From NCBI GenBank assembly GCA_021809225.1, contig JAKBAL010000154.1, forward strand, positions 1-5,899: 5,899 bases of DNA. Direction: 5' to 3'. Under the pieces are notes generated by a model. It was not told where the DNA came from and made no database searches. It was given only the letters and a program-made list of their open reading frames with translations. Shown here in pieces: positions 5,630 through 5,899 of the stretch. Each line of letters starts with the position of its first letter. Position 1 is the first letter of the stretch. A program made the translations under genes and the position numbers. The DNA is from Pseudomonadota bacterium (lineage in GTDB: Bacteria; Pseudomonadota; Alphaproteobacteria; UBA9655).

Positions 5630-5899
5630 ATGCAAAGGGTAAAAGACAAGTCAATTATTATCACAGGAGCTGCTTCGGGAATCGGTAAAGCAGCTTCTTT
5701 ATTATGTGCTCAACACGGCGCAAAAATTGCCGTTGCAGATATTAATGCAGTAGAGGGTAAAAAAGTTGTCAAAGAAATCCAAGATAAAGGTGGCCATGCA
5801 CAATTTTGGCATTTGAATACGTCAGATGAAAAAGAGGTCCAAAAAGTCTTCAGCGAAGTAAGCAAAGAGTTCGGGAAAATTGATGTTCTTGTTAATAAC
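5630..5899 (+). CDS. Short-chain dehydrogenase/reductase, N-terminal part (3' end outside window)
   Basis: Ninety codons are visible before the window ends. The N-terminal Rossmann half of a classical SDR is clear: strand SIIITG, the cofactor loop TGAASGIGKAA (12-22), and VADIN (38-42), whose Asp at the end of the second strand favours NAD over NADP. The segment then runs through an amphipathic helix to FGKIDVLVNN, which is the start of the NNAG motif. The catalytic Ser/Tyr/Lys lie beyond the window, so the substrate cannot be assigned. The ATG is supported by GAGGA (5619-5623) at six bases. A weak promoter is visible upstream. It is divergent from fabI, an SDR relative, but sequence here does not indicate recent duplication, since the cofactor motifs differ. 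Confidence 0.9.
   Translation, partial: MQRVKDKSIIITGAASGIGKAASLLCAQHGAKIAVADINAVEGKKVVKEIQDKGGHAQFWHLNTSDEKEVQKVFSEVSKEFGKIDVLVNN

Noticed and set aside
1..5899. CRISPR arrays, insertion sequences or attachment sites
   Set aside because: No regularly spaced direct repeats, transposase-like frames or flanking target duplications were seen on either strand.

Overview
The window looks like part of the chromosome of an AT-rich alphaproteobacterium, plausibly a host-associated one such as Holosporales/Paracaedibacter-type endosymbionts of protists. Two things suggest this: an RcdA/DUF1465-family cell-cycle protein, which is an alphaproteobacterial family, and two adjacent exported proteins with effector-like architecture. 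The taxonomic placement is inference from gene content, not from a database match.

Layout: 1-387 is the 3' end of a parvulin-type peptidyl-prolyl isomerase (periplasmic folding factor), followed by a hairpin terminator. 484-1350 is an LD-carboxypeptidase (peptidase S66, LdcA-like) for murein tripeptide recycling. It converges, one base apart, on an RcdA-like gene on the minus strand (1352-1813). A 300-base AT-rich gap follows. It holds a strong inverted repeat and, at its right end, a sigma70-like promoter plus a perfect Shine-Dalgarno for a two-gene plus-strand operon. The first gene of that operon (2137-3030) encodes a Sec-exported protein with a few irregular leucine-rich repeats. The second (3030-4439), coupled through a TAATG overlap, encodes a Sec-exported protein. 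Its C-terminal third carries an HSE motif and a later CxxC motif in the arrangement of the zinc-dependent deaminase fold used by many bacterial toxins and effectors.

Right of the operon lies a small, less AT-rich, fold-prone block (about 4475-4606) with only a doubtful small reading frame. Then comes fabI (enoyl-ACP reductase, minus strand). Divergent from it across a 236-base intergenic region is the 5' end of another short-chain dehydrogenase/reductase (5630 to the window end).

The flanking genes are housekeeping: envelope folding, murein recycling, CtrA proteolysis control and fatty-acid synthesis. The 2137-4439 pair is the accessory element. The most notable candidate in the window is the predicted exported deaminase-like protein with its coupled LRR partner. 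No recognisable immunity gene lies beside it, which would fit a host-directed effector better than a self-toxic antibacterial toxin, though this is unproven.
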